Shown here piece after piece: positions 9,157 through 19,084 of a stretch of 64,000 nt of DNA (positions are counted from its first letter, which is position 1; every line of letters starts with the position of its first letter). The DNA lies in contig NZ_JTJR01000025.1 of NCBI RefSeq assembly GCF_001678475.1, forward strand, positions 25,317 to 89,316, given 5' to 3'. The notes under the pieces are model-generated. The model was not told the origin of the DNA. It ran no database searches and saw only the letters and a program-made list of their open reading frames with translations. The stretch comes from Gallibacterium genomosp. 3. Lineage in GTDB: Bacteria > Pseudomonadota > Gammaproteobacteria > Enterobacterales > Pasteurellaceae. The position numbers and the translations under genes were made by a program.

Positions 9157-9975
9157 ATGCCAGAATTACCCGAAGTTGAAACCACACGGCAAGGGATCTT
9201 CCCTTATCTTCAAGATCAAGTTATTGATCATCTTATTATAAGAACGCCTCGCTTACGTTGGGCGATTAGTCGTGAATTATTTATCCTCTCCTCAGAGAAA
9301 ATTATTGGTATAAAACGTCGAGCTAAATATCTGATTATTGAATTGGAAATTGGCTATATCATTGTGCATTTAGGAATGTCAGGATCATTGAGAATTGTGT
9401 CAGATCAAGATCCTGTGGATAAACATGATCACGTAGATATGATCTTAACTAATGGAAAGATCTTAAGATATAACGATCCTAGAAAGTTTGGTGCTTGGCT
9501 ATGGACGGCAACACTTGAACGATTTTCTCTTTTTAGCAAATTAGGACCAGAACCATTAAGCGATGCATTTACTGGAGATTATCTCTTTACTAAAAGTCGC
9601 AAACGTCAAACTGTAGTGAAAGCATGGTTGATGAATAATGAAATCGTTGTTGGAGTAGGGAATATCTATGTAAATGAGGTACTTTTTTCTTGTAAGATTC
9701 ATCCTAAAACAGTAGTCAGTACCTTGACACAACAACAATGTGAACAGCTTGCTATGCAGATTAAGCAGATATTACAGCAAGCTATCAAGCAAGGTGGTAC
9801 AACGTTACAAGATTTTATTCAACCAGATGGGCGTCCTGGATATTTTAAGCAATCATTGCAAGTATATGGACGTAAAGATGAACCTTGTGTTTGTTGTGGG
9901 CATTTGATTGAAACTATTGTGATAGGGCAGCGAACGAGTTTTTATTGTCCAATTTGCCAAGTGTTGAATAAATAA
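9157..9975 (+). CDS. mutM: Formamidopyrimidine-DNA glycosylase MutM
   Basis: 272 residues. It removes 8-oxoguanine and formamidopyrimidines from DNA by glycosylase and AP-lyase activity. The catalytic N-terminus PELPEVE is present (Pro2 forms the Schiff base, Glu3 the acid), as is the conserved Lys57, the [15 protein letters not shown] helix-two-turn-helix region, and a C-terminal four-cysteine zinc finger starting CVCC and ending CPICQ. Preceded by an AGGAGG site. It follows the rpmA terminator closely and probably has its own promoter. Confidence 0.96.
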   Translation: MPELPEVETTRQGIFPYLQDQVIDHLIIRTPRLRWAISRELFILSSEKIIGIKRRAKYLIIELEIGYIIVHLGMSGSLRIVSDQDPVDKHDHVDMILTNGKILRYNDPRKFGAWLWTATLERFSLFSKLGPEPLSDAFTGDYLFTKSRKRQTVVKAWLMNNEIVVGVGNIYVNEVLFSCKIHPKTVVSTLTQQQCEQLAMQIKQILQQAIKQGGTTLQDFIQPDGRPGYFKQSLQVYGRKDEPCVCCGHLIETIVIGQRTSFYCPICQVLNK

Positions 9976-10046
9976 ACGAAAGATTAAATCTTAAACAAAA
10001 ATTGAAAAAATAAAAAAATGTACTACCTCTAACGAGTGAATCGCGG

Positions 10047-10092
10047 AAATTTGATCTAGATAACGTTTTTTTTTCCTAAAAAGGATTAGAAT
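10047..10092 (+). promoter_or_regulatory. CRP-dependent promoter of pckA (class II layout)
   Basis: 10047-10068 matches the 22-bp CRP consensus at about 19 positions, with the central TGATCTAGAT intact. Its centre lies between 10057 and 10058. TAGAAT at 10087-10092 is a good -10 box, which places the CRP centre at -41.5, the class II spacing where CRP touches RNA polymerase directly. This fits a gluconeogenic gene induced when cAMP is high. Binding is inferred. Confidence 0.7.
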
Positions 10093-10134
10093 GTAAAACA
10101 TGATTTTTTATATTCAATTTGAAGGAAAATTATT

Positions 10135-11748
10135 ATGTCAAATTTAAAAGCTTATTTAGACTCAGTTGGTATTCATGATGTAGCTGAAATTGTTCATAAC
10201 CCAAGTTATGAACAACTTTTTGCAGAAGAAACAAAAGCAGATCTACAAGGTTATGAAAAAGGTCAAGTTACAGAACTTGGTGCTGTAAATGTAATGACTG
10301 GTGTATATACAGGTCGTTCACCAAAAGATAAATTCTTTGTGAAAGATGAAACAACAAAAGATACTATTTGGTGGACTTCTGATGAATACAAAAATGATAA
10401 TAAACCAGTTACTCCAGAAGCATGGAAAGAAATTAAAAAATTAGCAACTGAAGAGTTAAGTGGTAAACGTTTATTTGTGGTTGATGCATTCTGTGGTGCA
10501 AATGAAAGCAGCCGTTTGAAATTACGTTTTGTAATGGAAGTTGCATGGCAGGCTCACTTTGTAACTAATATGTTTATTCGTCCAACCGCAGAAGAGTTAG
10601 CGAATTTTGGTGAACCAGATTTCGTTATTATGAATGCATCTAAAGCGAAAGTGGAAAACTACAAAGAATTAGGCTTGAACTCTGAAACCGCTGTTGTATT
10701 TAACTTAACTGAAAAAGTACAAGTTATCTTAAATACTTGGTACGGTGGTGAAATGAAGAAAGGTATGTTCTCTTATATGAACTACTTACTTCCATTAAGA
10801 GGTATGGCTTCAATGCACTGTTCTGCTAACACCAGCAAAGATGGTAAAGAAACTGCTATCTTCTTCGGTCTTTCAGGTACAGGTAAAACTACATTATCAA
10901 CAGATCCTAACCGTTTATTAATTGGTGATGATGAACATGGTTGGGATGATGATGGTATCTTTAACTTTGAAGGGGGTTGCTATGCGAAAGTTATCAACCT
11001 TTCTAAAGAAAATGAACCAGATATCTACAATGCAATTCGTCGTGATGCATTATTAGAAAATGTTACTGTTGATGCAAATGGTAAAATTGATTTTGCAGAT
11101 AAGAGTGTAACAGAAAATACTCGTGTTTCTTATCCAATTTATCACATTGATAACATTGTTAAACCTGTATCAAAAGCAGGTCATGCAAATAAAGTTATCT
11201 TCTTATCAGCTGATGCATTTGGTGTGTTACCACCAGTATCAATTTTAACGCCAGAACAAACTAAATATTATTTCTTATCTGGTTTCACAGCGAAATTAGC
11301 AGGTACAGAACGTGGCGTTACCGAACCAACTCCAACATTCTCTGCATGTTTCGGTGCGGCATTCTTAAGCTTACACCCAACTAAATATGCTGAAGAATTA
11401 GTGAAGAAAATGGAAGCTAACGGTGCGAAAGCATACTTAGTGAATACTGGTTGGAATGGTTCAGGTAAACGTATTTCTATCAAAGATACTCGTGGTATTA
11501 TTGATGCGATTTTAGATGGTTCTATTGATAAAGCACCTACTAAGAAAATCCCAGTATTTGACTTCGAAGTTCCAACTGAATTACCAGGTGTAAACCCTGC
11601 AATTTTAGATCCACGTGATACTTATGCAGAAAAAGGCGAATGGGAAAAACGTGCAGATGATCTTGCAGAACGTTTCACTAAGAACTTTGTGAAATATACA
11701 GGCAACGAAGCAGGTAAAGCATTAGTTGCAGCAGGTCCTAAAAAATAA
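10135..11748 (+). CDS. pckA: ATP-dependent phosphoenolpyruvate carboxykinase
   Basis: 537 residues, close to the 540 of E. coli PckA. It interconverts oxaloacetate plus ATP with phosphoenolpyruvate, CO2 and ADP. The kinase-1a loop [11 protein letters not shown] is near residues 245-255, followed by the GDDEHGW metal-binding segment, and the N-terminal GRSPKDKF substrate motif is near 63-70. In Pasteurellaceae the enzyme often works in the carboxylating direction during succinate formation. It is monocistronic, with a class II CRP promoter and a strong terminator. Confidence 0.98.
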   Translation: MSNLKAYLDSVGIHDVAEIVHNPSYEQLFAEETKADLQGYEKGQVTELGAVNVMTGVYTGRSPKDKFFVKDETTKDTIWWTSDEYKNDNKPVTPEAWKEIKKLATEELSGKRLFVVDAFCGANESSRLKLRFVMEVAWQAHFVTNMFIRPTAEELANFGEPDFVIMNASKAKVENYKELGLNSETAVVFNLTEKVQVILNTWYGGEMKKGMFSYMNYLLPLRGMASMHCSANTSKDGKETAIFFGLSGTGKTTLSTDPNRLLIGDDEHGWDDDGIFNFEGGCYAKVINLSKENEPDIYNAIRRDALLENVTVDANGKIDFADKSVTENTRVSYPIYHIDNIVKPVSKAGHANKVIFLSADAFGVLPPVSILTPEQTKYYFLSGFTAKLAGTERGVTEPTPTFSACFGAAFLSLHPTKYAEELVKKMEANGAKAYLVNTGWNGSGKRISIKDTRGIIDAILDGSIDKAPTKKIPVFDFEVPTELPGVNPAILDPRDTYAEKGEWEKRADDLAERFTKNFVKYTGNEAGKALVAAGPKK

Positions 11749-11777
11749 GTTAAATTAGGATGAAATAATCACAACAA

Positions 11778-11807
11778 CACCTTACCTTTATGGTAAGGTG
11801 TTTTTTT
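11778..11807 (+). terminator. Terminator after pckA
   Basis: Nine-bp stem CACCTTACC / GGTAAGGTG (11778-11786 with 11792-11800) followed by seven T. Confidence 0.93.
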
Positions 11808-11852
11808 ATCTGATCTTATTCAGGTAATTTCGTGTAGAGATGGGAGCGATGT

Positions 11853-11993
11853 ATGCGTAGAAATGCAAGAAGAACATTAAAGAATTTTAAGACATTAAGA
11901 ATCCGCCGTTTAATGCTATTAAAACGGATTCAAAAGCGTAAACAGTATATCCAAGCACGCCATAGAATCCGTTTTTTGAAAGAACAAGAATAG
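11853..11993 (+). CDS. Possible small, highly basic protein (46 residues)
   Basis: An ATG at 11853 with GGGAG 7 bases upstream opens 46 codons ending in TAG at 11991-11993. The product is about 40 percent arginine plus lysine, regularly spaced in a helix-like pattern, so it may bind nucleic acid or ribosomes. It lies between the pckA terminator and the convergent permease gene. Not recognised. Conservation in relatives would be needed to be sure it is translated. Confidence 0.4.
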   Translation: MRRNARRTLKNFKTLRIRRLMLLKRIQKRKQYIQARHRIRFLKEQE

Positions 11994-12026
11994 GTACTGT
12001 TAGGCATTTAGTTTTTGCAAAGCTAT

Positions 12027-12932
12027 TTATTGGATGGATTTTAATTTAATTCTAGTAGGCGTAATAAAGCCATTGATGGCTAAAATGCATAACGCACTCC
12101 AAATAAATCCATAAGTAATATAAGCAGCAGAAGGCATTGCAGTATTAAGTATCGTAATGGATAAAATAAAGAGTAGTGTTGGTTCAATATAGCTGAGTAA
12201 ACCAAATAATTTCATTGGTAATAATGTGCTGGAACGCACATTAAATGACATAGATAACGCACTGACTATGCCGAGTAAAGGGAGTAATAACCAATATCGA
12301 GGTTGATGGCTAATCGTATGCCATACATCTTGTTGTGGTAAAAGAAAATATAAAGCGAAAGGTGCTATCAAAGTGAGATCAAACGTTAATCCTAATAAAG
12401 CAGGAACTTTTAGAATACGTCGAGATAGGTAATAGGGTGGATAGAGAAGTACTACCCATAATGTAGTCCAAGAGAAAGCGTGGGTACGATATAATTCATT
12501 TAAAATACCGCAGATAGCTAAGATTAATGCTAATAATTGGAGTGTGGTCAATTTTTCTTGCCAGAGCATTTTTCCTGCAAATACCATAGCCAGTGGAAAC
12601 AGAAAATATCCCATAGCAACATTTAATCCCTCTCCATTAATTGGTGCCCACATAAATAACCAAAGCTGACTTGCAAGAATACAAGTGCCAATTAAGACAG
12701 TACTCCAACGTAAAATAGAATTACCGAGTGTATGTAAAATAAAATGTTTAATGCTCTGTTTTTGAGGATTGAAATACAGCAGTAACCATAAACTGCACAT
12801 CGTAACAACAATACGTAGGGCAAAAATTACTGAGCCACTCAATGACTGCATCGCATAACTGAATAAAAATAATGAACTGAATAAGATTTGTGACAGTATG
12901 CAGAGAATGATACCAAGAATTAATGGATTCAT
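12027..12932 (-). CDS. RarD-like DMT superfamily permease
   Basis: 301 residues with about ten predicted membrane helices and two EamA-type halves. The ending and layout resemble RarD, the chloramphenicol-sensitivity protein, a member of the drug/metabolite transporter superfamily in the inner membrane. The substrate is unknown and the match to RarD is by overall pattern, so no symbol is given. Downstream of acpP on the same strand but separated by a strong terminator. No good ribosome site is visible before the ATG. Confidence 0.75.
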   Translation of the reverse strand: MNPLILGIILCILSQILFSSLFLFSYAMQSLSGSVIFALRIVVTMCSLWLLLYFNPQKQSIKHFILHTLGNSILRWSTVLIGTCILASQLWLFMWAPINGEGLNVAMGYFLFPLAMVFAGKMLWQEKLTTLQLLALILAICGILNELYRTHAFSWTTLWVVLLYPPYYLSRRILKVPALLGLTFDLTLIAPFALYFLLPQQDVWHTISHQPRYWLLLPLLGIVSALSMSFNVRSSTLLPMKLFGLLSYIEPTLLFILSITILNTAMPSAAYITYGFIWSALCILAINGFITPTRIKLKSIQ

Positions 12933-12952
12933 TTGTTAGATACCATATAAAC

Positions 12953-12983
12953 AAAAAGGATTATCTTGCGGATAATCCTTTTT
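12953..12983 (-). terminator. Terminator after acpP
   Basis: A 13-bp perfect stem (12953-12965 with 12971-12983) with a 5-base loop; the stem ends in T on both strands. It lies 20 bases beyond the acpP stop. Confidence 0.9.
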
Positions 12984-13003
12984 ACAGAAAAATTCTACTG
13001 AAA

Positions 13004-13234
13004 TTATTGGTTGCTTTGAACGTAATCAATAGCAGATTGAACAGTAGTAATTTTTTCAGCTTCTTCATCAGGAATTTCGATATCGAATTCTTCTTCTAAA
13101 GCCATTACTAATTCAACAGTGTCTAAAGAATCAGCACCTAAATCTTCAACGAAAGATGATTCTGGTTTAACGTCTTCTTCTTTAGCGCCTAATTGTTCAA
13201 CAATAATTTTTTTGACGCGTTCTTCAATGCTCAT
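13004..13234 (-). CDS. acpP: Acyl carrier protein AcpP
   Basis: 76 residues, very acidic. The phosphopantetheine attachment site is Ser36 in the [18 protein letters not shown] segment. It carries the growing acyl chain in type II fatty acid synthesis in the cytoplasm. It is the last gene of the yceD-rpmF-plsX-fabH-fabD-fabG-acpP cluster but is separated from fabG by about 250 bases with its own predicted promoter, consistent with its much higher need. Confidence 0.98.
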   Translation of the reverse strand: MSIEERVKKIIVEQLGAKEEDVKPESSFVEDLGADSLDTVELVMALEEEFDIEIPDEEAEKITTVQSAIDYVQSNQ

Positions 13235-13273
13235 TTGTTTATTCCCTATTAGTTTTGTTCTGCAAGAGGAGAA

Positions 13274-13301
13274 ATTGTATGCATAATCAATTAAGTTGCA
13301 A
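13274..13301 (-). promoter_or_regulatory. Predicted promoter of acpP
   Basis: Read on the minus strand: TTGCAA (13301-13296), 16 bases, TACAAT (13279-13274). The predicted start is about 30 bases before the acpP ATG. The rest of the 13235-13485 gap shows no gene. Confidence 0.55.
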
Positions 13302-13485
13302 CTGTTAAATTTAGAGGTCTAACCTCGCATCCAACAAGTAGGTCAAAACAGTATGCATACATTGACCAAAGTTACATACTCGCGGGCAATTCTATCATTA
13401 AGTACAGCTAATTGCTATGCTTTTCCTTACTCAAGATGATCAATCCGTAGAATATGTATTGCTGTTACAATTTCATAACAGCATA

Positions 13486-14211
13486 TTAATTCATATACAT
13501 ACCACCATTCACATGGAGGGTTTCACCAGTAATATAACCTGCATCATCAGAGACTAAGAAAGCCACAGCTTTTGCAATATCCTTTGGTTCACCTAAGCGA
13601 CCAGCTGGTACTTGTGCTAATGTTGCGGCTTTTTGTTCTTCAGTTAATGCATCTGTCATATCAGTAGCGATGAAACCTGGGGCAACAACATTTACAGTTA
13701 CACCACGAGAAGCAACTTCTTTAGCCAATGCTTTAGAAAAACCAATGATACCGGCTTTTGCTGCACAATAATTTGCTTGACCTGGGTTTCCCATTGAACC
13801 CACTACGGAACCAATGCTGATGATACGACCAAAACGTTTTTTCATCATACTGCGTAATACAGCTTTTGAGAGATGGAATACAGAACTTAAATTTGTTTGT
13901 AGAATAATGTCCCAATCTTCCTCTTTCATTCGCATCATGAGGTTATCACGTGTGATTCCTGCGTTATTGACGAGAACATCAATATCCCCAAATTCTTGTT
14001 TAATTTGTTCTAAAACATGGTTAATCGAATCAAGAGAAGTTACATCTAACACCAAACCTTTACCATTTTCGCCTAGATAAGCAGAAATAGCATTCGCACC
14101 ATTTTCACTGGTAGCTGTTCCAATAACAGTAAAGCCTTTACTAATCAGCTCTTCAGCAATAGCCTTACCGATACCACGGCTTGCGCCTGTTACTAATGCG
14201 ATTTTTTGCAT
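13486..14211 (-). CDS. fabG: 3-oxoacyl-ACP reductase FabG
   Basis: 241 residues. Two ATGs are possible (14217 and 14211); AAGGA is spaced correctly only for 14211, giving the usual start MQKIALVTGASRGIG. It reduces 3-ketoacyl-ACP with NADPH. The Rossmann glycine motif TGASRGIG is at about residues 8-15, NNAG near 86, the catalytic serine in ISIGSVVGS and the YCAAK motif near 150. It starts 12 bases after fabD stops. Confidence 0.97.
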   Translation of the reverse strand: MQKIALVTGASRGIGKAIAEELISKGFTVIGTATSENGANAISAYLGENGKGLVLDVTSLDSINHVLEQIKQEFGDIDVLVNNAGITRDNLMMRMKEEDWDIILQTNLSSVFHLSKAVLRSMMKKRFGRIISIGSVVGSMGNPGQANYCAAKAGIIGFSKALAKEVASRGVTVNVVAPGFIATDMTDALTEEQKAATLAQVPAGRLGEPKDIAKAVAFLVSDDAGYITGETLHVNGGMYMN

Positions 14212-14223
14212 AATCATTCCTTT

Positions 14224-15168
14224 TTATTCTTGAGTTTTTAGTGTGTCAACTTCAGCAAGTGAAGCAATATCGTTCACTGCAACAGATTGAATATTGGCAC
14301 TAATACGTTTATTTAAACCAGTTAATACTTTATTTGGACCAATTTCAAAGGCTAATTCGATACCTTGTTGTTCCATCTTTTCTACTGTTTCTGTCCAACG
14401 AACAGGATTATAAAGTTGGCGAACTAATGCATTACGGATAGCATCAGGATCTGTTTCTGATTTGACATCTACATTATTAATAACTGCAGTTTGTGGTTGT
14501 TTAAAAGAGATAGAGGCTAGCGCAACAGCAAGTTGATCAGCCGCTGGCTTCATTAAAGCACAATGTGATGGTACGCTAACCGCTAAAGGTAAGGCGCGTT
14601 TTGCCCCAGCTTCTTTACATAGTGTTGCAGCACGTTCAACGGCAGCTTTATTTCCTGCGATAACCACTTGACCTGGTGAATTAAAGTTTACTGCTGAAAC
14701 TACTTCCCCTTGAGCGGCTTGTTCACAAGCTTGGATAATTTTTTCATTATCTAAACCAATGATGGCATACATTGCACCTGTTCCTTCTGGTACAGCTTGT
14801 TGCATTAATTTGCCACGTAATTGTACTAACTGAATAGCATCTTGGAAATCAATGACGCCAGCACACACTAATGCAGAATATTCACCTAGACTATGTCCAG
14901 CCATAACAGAAGGTGTTAATTCTGGATATTGTTGTTGCCAAACACGGAAAATAGCAACAGACGCTGCGAGTAGAGCAGGCTGAGTACGCCAAGTTTTATT
15001 CAATTCTTCGGCACTGCCTTGCTGAACTAATGCCCAAAGATCATAATCAAGTACTTCGGAAGCTTGTTGGAATGTTTGTTCAACGATTGGATATTGAGTT
15101 GCTAATTCGGCAAGCATTCCAATTGCTTGAGAACCTTGACCAGGAAAAACCATTGCAAATTTTTTCAT
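14224..15168 (-). CDS. fabD: Malonyl-CoA:ACP transacylase FabD
   Basis: 314 residues. It moves malonyl from CoA to ACP. The motif FPGQGSQAIGM near residues 9-19 and the nucleophile GHSLGEYSAL near 92-101 are intact; the catalytic histidine lies in the VPSHCALM segment near 200. Thirty bases after fabH in the fatty acid cluster. Confidence 0.97.
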   Translation of the reverse strand: MKKFAMVFPGQGSQAIGMLAELATQYPIVEQTFQQASEVLDYDLWALVQQGSAEELNKTWRTQPALLAASVAIFRVWQQQYPELTPSVMAGHSLGEYSALVCAGVIDFQDAIQLVQLRGKLMQQAVPEGTGAMYAIIGLDNEKIIQACEQAAQGEVVSAVNFNSPGQVVIAGNKAAVERAATLCKEAGAKRALPLAVSVPSHCALMKPAADQLAVALASISFKQPQTAVINNVDVKSETDPDAIRNALVRQLYNPVRWTETVEKMEQQGIELAFEIGPNKVLTGLNKRISANIQSVAVNDIASLAEVDTLKTQE

Positions 15169-15198
15169 GATATAACCTTTGTTAATTTTAAAAATTCA

Positions 15199-16149
15199 TT
15201 AATAACGAATGAGGGCTGAACCCCAAGTTAAGCCACCACCAAATGCTTCGAGCAATAAAAGTTGTCCTCGTTGGATTCTACCATCTCTTACAGCTTCATC
15301 CAGTGCGGTTGGAATACTTGCCGCAGAGGTATTACCATGGCGATCTAATGTCACTACCACTTGGGAAAGATCCATATTTAATTTTTTTGCGGTAGCAGAA
15401 ATAATGCGAAGATTAGCTTGATGAGGCACTAACCAATCAATTTGTTCCTTTTCAAGTTGATTTGCTTGTAAGGTTTCTTCAACAACATTTGCTAATTCAC
15501 GTACAGCAATTTTAAATGTTTCATTACCTTGCATCGTTAAATATTCAGGCGTTTCGGCATTAGGCAAATTAATTGGTAATGAGAGAATACCGGAATCTTT
15601 ACCACTCGCGTGTAGATGTGTTGAAATAATACCTTGTTGGTCAGAAGCTTCTAAAATTACCGCACCGGCACCATCACCAAACAAAATAACAGTACCTCTA
15701 TCTTGTTCATCTAAGCGGCGAGATAATAAGTCTGAACCAATAACTAATGCTTTCTTTACTTTACCTGTACGAATAAATTGATCAGCAACACTGAGAGCAT
15801 AGACGAAGCCAGAACAAGCAGCAGCGAGATCAAAACTGATCGCATCTTCAATATTTAATAATTGCTGAATTTGACAAGCTGCACTCGGAAATGCATGAGA
15901 ACTACTTGTCGTTGCTACCAAGATTAAGTCAATTTCATTGACATCAATATTGGCAACCACTAAGCACTGTTTTGCTGCTTCATATCCCATAGTGGCAACA
16001 GTTTCATTGGCTGCTGCGATACGGCGCTCTTTAATACCTGTACGTACTGAGATCCACTCGTCGGAAGTATCGACCATTTTTTCTAAGTCGGCATTTGTTC
16101 TAATTTGTTGCGGAAGGTAACTACCTGTCGCTAAAATTCTGCTATACAT
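15199..16149 (-). CDS. fabH: 3-oxoacyl-ACP synthase III FabH
   Basis: 316 residues. It condenses acetyl-CoA with malonyl-ACP to start fatty acid synthesis. The Cys-His-Asn triad is visible: Cys in [13 protein letters not shown] near residue 112, His in VPHQANLRI near 243, and Asn in [10 protein letters not shown] near 273. The N-terminus [13 protein letters not shown] is typical. Follows plsX by 74 bases. Confidence 0.97.
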   Translation of the reverse strand: MYSRILATGSYLPQQIRTNADLEKMVDTSDEWISVRTGIKERRIAAANETVATMGYEAAKQCLVVANIDVNEIDLILVATTSSSHAFPSAACQIQQLLNIEDAISFDLAAACSGFVYALSVADQFIRTGKVKKALVIGSDLLSRRLDEQDRGTVILFGDGAGAVILEASDQQGIISTHLHASGKDSGILSLPINLPNAETPEYLTMQGNETFKIAVRELANVVEETLQANQLEKEQIDWLVPHQANLRIISATAKKLNMDLSQVVVTLDRHGNTSAASIPTALDEAVRDGRIQRGQLLLLEAFGGGLTWGSALIRY

Positions 16150-16223
16150 AATTATCTCGTCATATGAAAAATTGTCGGAAATATTATCGTAATTTTATGG
16201 ATAATCAAAAGATTTGTTACTGT

Positions 16224-17240
16224 CTATGACAAACTCTTAAGAATTTTTTCTGGAATATTTTTATTCACTTGGAAAATAGCGTGTTCAATAGCATTGGCGA
16301 ATGCATCACTATTTGAACTGCCATGACTCTTCACAATTACTGATTGTAAACCTAATAAAGAGGCACCACTGTGTTTATCTGGATTAAACGATTGTAATTG
16401 TTGATATTTATCTTTTAATAAATGGCGAAGAATTCGATGTAACCAAGCTGTACACCATTTAGGTTGAGATTGGGCATTATCTTTTAATAGATGGATAATA
16501 TTTTTTGCCGTACCTTCTAAGGTCTTTAATGCAATATTACCGTTAAAACCGTCTGCCACAATGACATCTGCAACATGGTTTAATAGCTGATCGCCTTCAA
16601 TAAATCCTACATAATTGAGATCGATTGACTGTTCAAGCTGCTGTGCGGCTTGTCGAATATGGGGTAAACCCTTAATTGCCTCAATTCCAATATTTAATAG
16701 GGCTATTCTTGGATAGACTAAATCCAATATATTTTCAGCAAAAATACTGCCCATTTTGGCAAATTGACATAACATTTCTGCACTGACTTCTGTATTCGCA
16801 CCAAGATCAAGCATAACGGTATGATGTCCATTGATGGTAGGAATAAGAGATGTTAATGCAGGACGTTGAATCCCTGGAATAGGCTGAATAAGGATTTTGG
16901 ATAATCCCATTAAAGCACCCGTATTCCCAGCACTTACACAAGCAACAGCATTATTTTTTTGTACCGCTTCAATCGCTAAACGTAAAGAAGTTCCTTTGCT
17001 ATAACGTAATGCTTGAGAAATAGGGGTATCTGAATAAATTTGCCTACTACAATGATGAATTGTAATGCGCTCAGAAAGCGAGTGGTTTGATGTTGGCAGA
17101 TATTGCTGAATTTCAGTGTGATCACCGAAAAAAAGAAATCTTAGCGTTGGATGCTTTTCCAACACTTGGATGGCAGCTGGGACAGTAATACGGGGACCAA
17201 AGTCCCCGCCCATCATATCTAACGCAATGGTTAGACTCAA
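16224..17240 (-). CDS. plsX: Phosphate acyltransferase PlsX
   Basis: 338 residues. It converts acyl-ACP to acyl-phosphate for the first step of phosphatidic acid synthesis at the inner face of the membrane. ALDMMGGDFGP opens the protein; SAGNTGALMGLSK near residue 105, LDLGANTE near 140 and VADGFNGNI near 227 are family motifs. It lies 21 bases after rpmF, the conserved order. Confidence 0.97.
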   Translation of the reverse strand: MSLTIALDMMGGDFGPRITVPAAIQVLEKHPTLRFLFFGDHTEIQQYLPTSNHSLSERITIHHCSRQIYSDTPISQALRYSKGTSLRLAIEAVQKNNAVACVSAGNTGALMGLSKILIQPIPGIQRPALTSLIPTINGHHTVMLDLGANTEVSAEMLCQFAKMGSIFAENILDLVYPRIALLNIGIEAIKGLPHIRQAAQQLEQSIDLNYVGFIEGDQLLNHVADVIVADGFNGNIALKTLEGTAKNIIHLLKDNAQSQPKWCTAWLHRILRHLLKDKYQQLQSFNPDKHSGASLLGLQSVIVKSHGSSNSDAFANAIEHAIFQVNKNIPEKILKSLS

Positions 17241-17261
17241 TTGATTACCTTTTGACGAAAA

Positions 17262-17426
17262 TTATTTAATTTTACGACCACGGTAGTAACCATCAGCAGT
17301 AACATGATGGCGTAAATGAGTAGCACCAGTTTCTTTATCGATTGAAACTGCAGCAGTTGTTAACGCGTCATGTGAACGGCGCATATCACGTCTTGAACGA
17401 GATTTTTTATTCTGTTGAACAGCCAT
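17262..17426 (-). CDS. rpmF: 50S ribosomal protein L32
   Basis: 54 residues, starting [21 protein letters not shown] (typical) and ending [15 protein letters not shown]. It is two or three residues shorter than usual at the C-terminus, where homologues end RGRKVxxK. AGGAG lies before the ATG. It sits between yceD and plsX, 15 and 21 bases away, as in E. coli. Confidence 0.95.
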   Translation of the reverse strand: MAVQQNKKSRSRRDMRRSHDALTTAAVSIDKETGATHLRHHVTADGYYRGRKIK

Positions 17427-17441
17427 TGGCTATACTCCTAA

Positions 17442-17969
17442 CTATTTTTGCTTCTTTAAACTAGCTAACACAGCGAACGGGTTTGGTTTCTTTGCCAATT
17501 CTTCTGGCAATTCTCCAAAGACCTGTTCATCCTCGGACACTTCACAGTGTTCTGGTTCATGCATTGGAACCAATGGAAGAGAAAGGAGAAGTTCATCTTC
17601 AATCACTCCCAATAAATCTATTTCCCCAAAATCATTAAGTTCGATTGGTTCATAAATTTCAGGTAACACATCAGCCTGATCCATGTTAGACACTGGACTG
17701 TAATTAAAAGTGCATGATAAATGATATGGAAAAGGTGTTCCGCAACGCTGGCATTCCAACATTACATCAACCGTTGCTTTCCCTTGCATCACAACCAATT
17801 TTTGTGGGTCGATTGCAAATGTAAGTTCAGCTTCAACATCATTTAGCACTTGATTAACCGCATCTTTTAAACGCACTAATTGAGCCTGAGAGTAGTGGCC
17901 CTCATAGTTCAAACGTCTTTGTGCTGATTTAATCGGATCGACGGTTAAGGGTAGTTTTACCTTTTTCAT
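17442..17969 (-). CDS. yceD: YceD (DUF177), 23S rRNA accumulation protein
   Basis: 175 residues from the ATG at 17969; a TTG nine bases upstream is less likely. It begins MKKVKLPLTVDPIKSAQRR, like E. coli YceD, and contains the LECQRCGTPFPY segment near residue 75 and an acidic middle. The family affects 23S rRNA synthesis or accumulation, and the gene is nearly always next to rpmF. It heads the fatty acid cluster here. Confidence 0.93.
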   Translation of the reverse strand: MKKVKLPLTVDPIKSAQRRLNYEGHYSQAQLVRLKDAVNQVLNDVEAELTFAIDPQKLVVMQGKATVDVMLECQRCGTPFPYHLSCTFNYSPVSNMDQADVLPEIYEPIELNDFGEIDLLGVIEDELLLSLPLVPMHEPEHCEVSEDEQVFGELPEELAKKPNPFAVLASLKKQK

Positions 17970-18089
17970 AGGGTGCAAATATTAACGTTAGATCCAACAA
18001 TAGTCAAAGGAATTACAGCTTTTTTTATAAGTTTTTCGCTAAAAAGAGAGTTTCATAATTGAAGAAAAATTGCTAATCCAGCTTGAAAA

Positions 18090-18117
18090 TTGCAGAATAG
18101 GCATAACTTGTTATAAT
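18090..18117 (+). promoter_or_regulatory. Predicted promoter of psd
   Basis: TTGCAG (18090-18095), 16 bases, TATAAT (18112-18117), a consensus -10 box. It lies in the divergent spacer between yceD and psd, about 60 bases before psd. Confidence 0.65.
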
Positions 18118-18175
18118 CCGCAGTTCATCAGCAAGATGAATGACTTTTTCATGACTTAGAGAGAGGAAATTCCAT

Positions 18176-19060
18176 TTGGACAAGACGATAACTTATTTCG
18201 ATAAATTAAAAGTGGCATTCCATTATGTATTACCACAATTTTTAGTAACTCGTGTAGCAGGATGGTTAGCAGAGAAGCAATGGGGGGCTGTAACACATGC
18301 GATTATTCGCCTGTTCATAAAAAAATATCGTATTAATATGCAAGAAGCCTTGTATTCTGATGCGAAAGATTATGTTTCTTTTAACCAATTTTTTATTCGT
18401 CCGTTAAGAGATGGTGTACGCCCGATTAATCAGGATCCAGACGGTTTATGTTTGCCAGCAGATGGACGTGTTAGTCAATTAGGTACGATTGAAGAAGATC
18501 GTTTAATTCAGGCAAAAGGACATTATTTCAATTTAACAGATTTGTTGGCGGGTGATTTTGAGTTGAGTGAGCGATTCAAAAATGGTCAATTTATTACAAC
18601 CTACTTATCGCCAAGAGATTATCATCGTGTACATATGCCTTGTGCGGGAACATTACGTCAAATGATTTATGTTCCTGGCGAACTTTATTCTGTGAATCCA
18701 TTTTTAGCAGAACACATTCCACACTTATTTTCGCGTAATGAACGGGGTATTTGTGTGTTTGAAACAGAATTTGGACCAATGGTACAAATTTTAGTTGGTG
18801 CAACAATTACAGCGAGTATTAGTACAGTTTGGGCTGGCGTTATTAATCCTCCACGCCCAGGAGAAATTCAAACTTGGCATTATCCTGCTCAAGGGGAATC
18901 AGGTGCAATTTCTTTAGAGAAAGGACAAGAAATGGGCGCATTCCGTTTAGGTTCTACAGTTATTAACCTGTTTGCACCAAATCAAGTTGAATTTGCCCCT
19001 TATTTACATCAGGATACTGCTGTTCGTATGGGTGAATTACTCGCACATAAAGTAAAATAA
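18176..19060 (+). CDS. psd: Phosphatidylserine decarboxylase proenzyme
   Basis: 294 residues, apparently starting at TTG: AGGAA is seven bases before it and no nearby ATG restores the normal N-terminus. It makes phosphatidylethanolamine at the inner membrane. The proenzyme cleaves itself at the LGST motif; here Ser260 (codon at 18953) becomes the pyruvoyl group. YLSPRDYHRVHMP near residues 142-154 is the conserved catalytic segment. Confidence 0.96.
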   Translation: MDKTITYFDKLKVAFHYVLPQFLVTRVAGWLAEKQWGAVTHAIIRLFIKKYRINMQEALYSDAKDYVSFNQFFIRPLRDGVRPINQDPDGLCLPADGRVSQLGTIEEDRLIQAKGHYFNLTDLLAGDFELSERFKNGQFITTYLSPRDYHRVHMPCAGTLRQMIYVPGELYSVNPFLAEHIPHLFSRNERGICVFETEFGPMVQILVGATITASISTVWAGVINPPRPGEIQTWHYPAQGESGAISLEKGQEMGAFRLGSTVINLFAPNQVEFAPYLHQDTAVRMGELLAHKVK

Positions 19061-19084
19061 ACTTTTAATTAAGAAGGAAATTTC

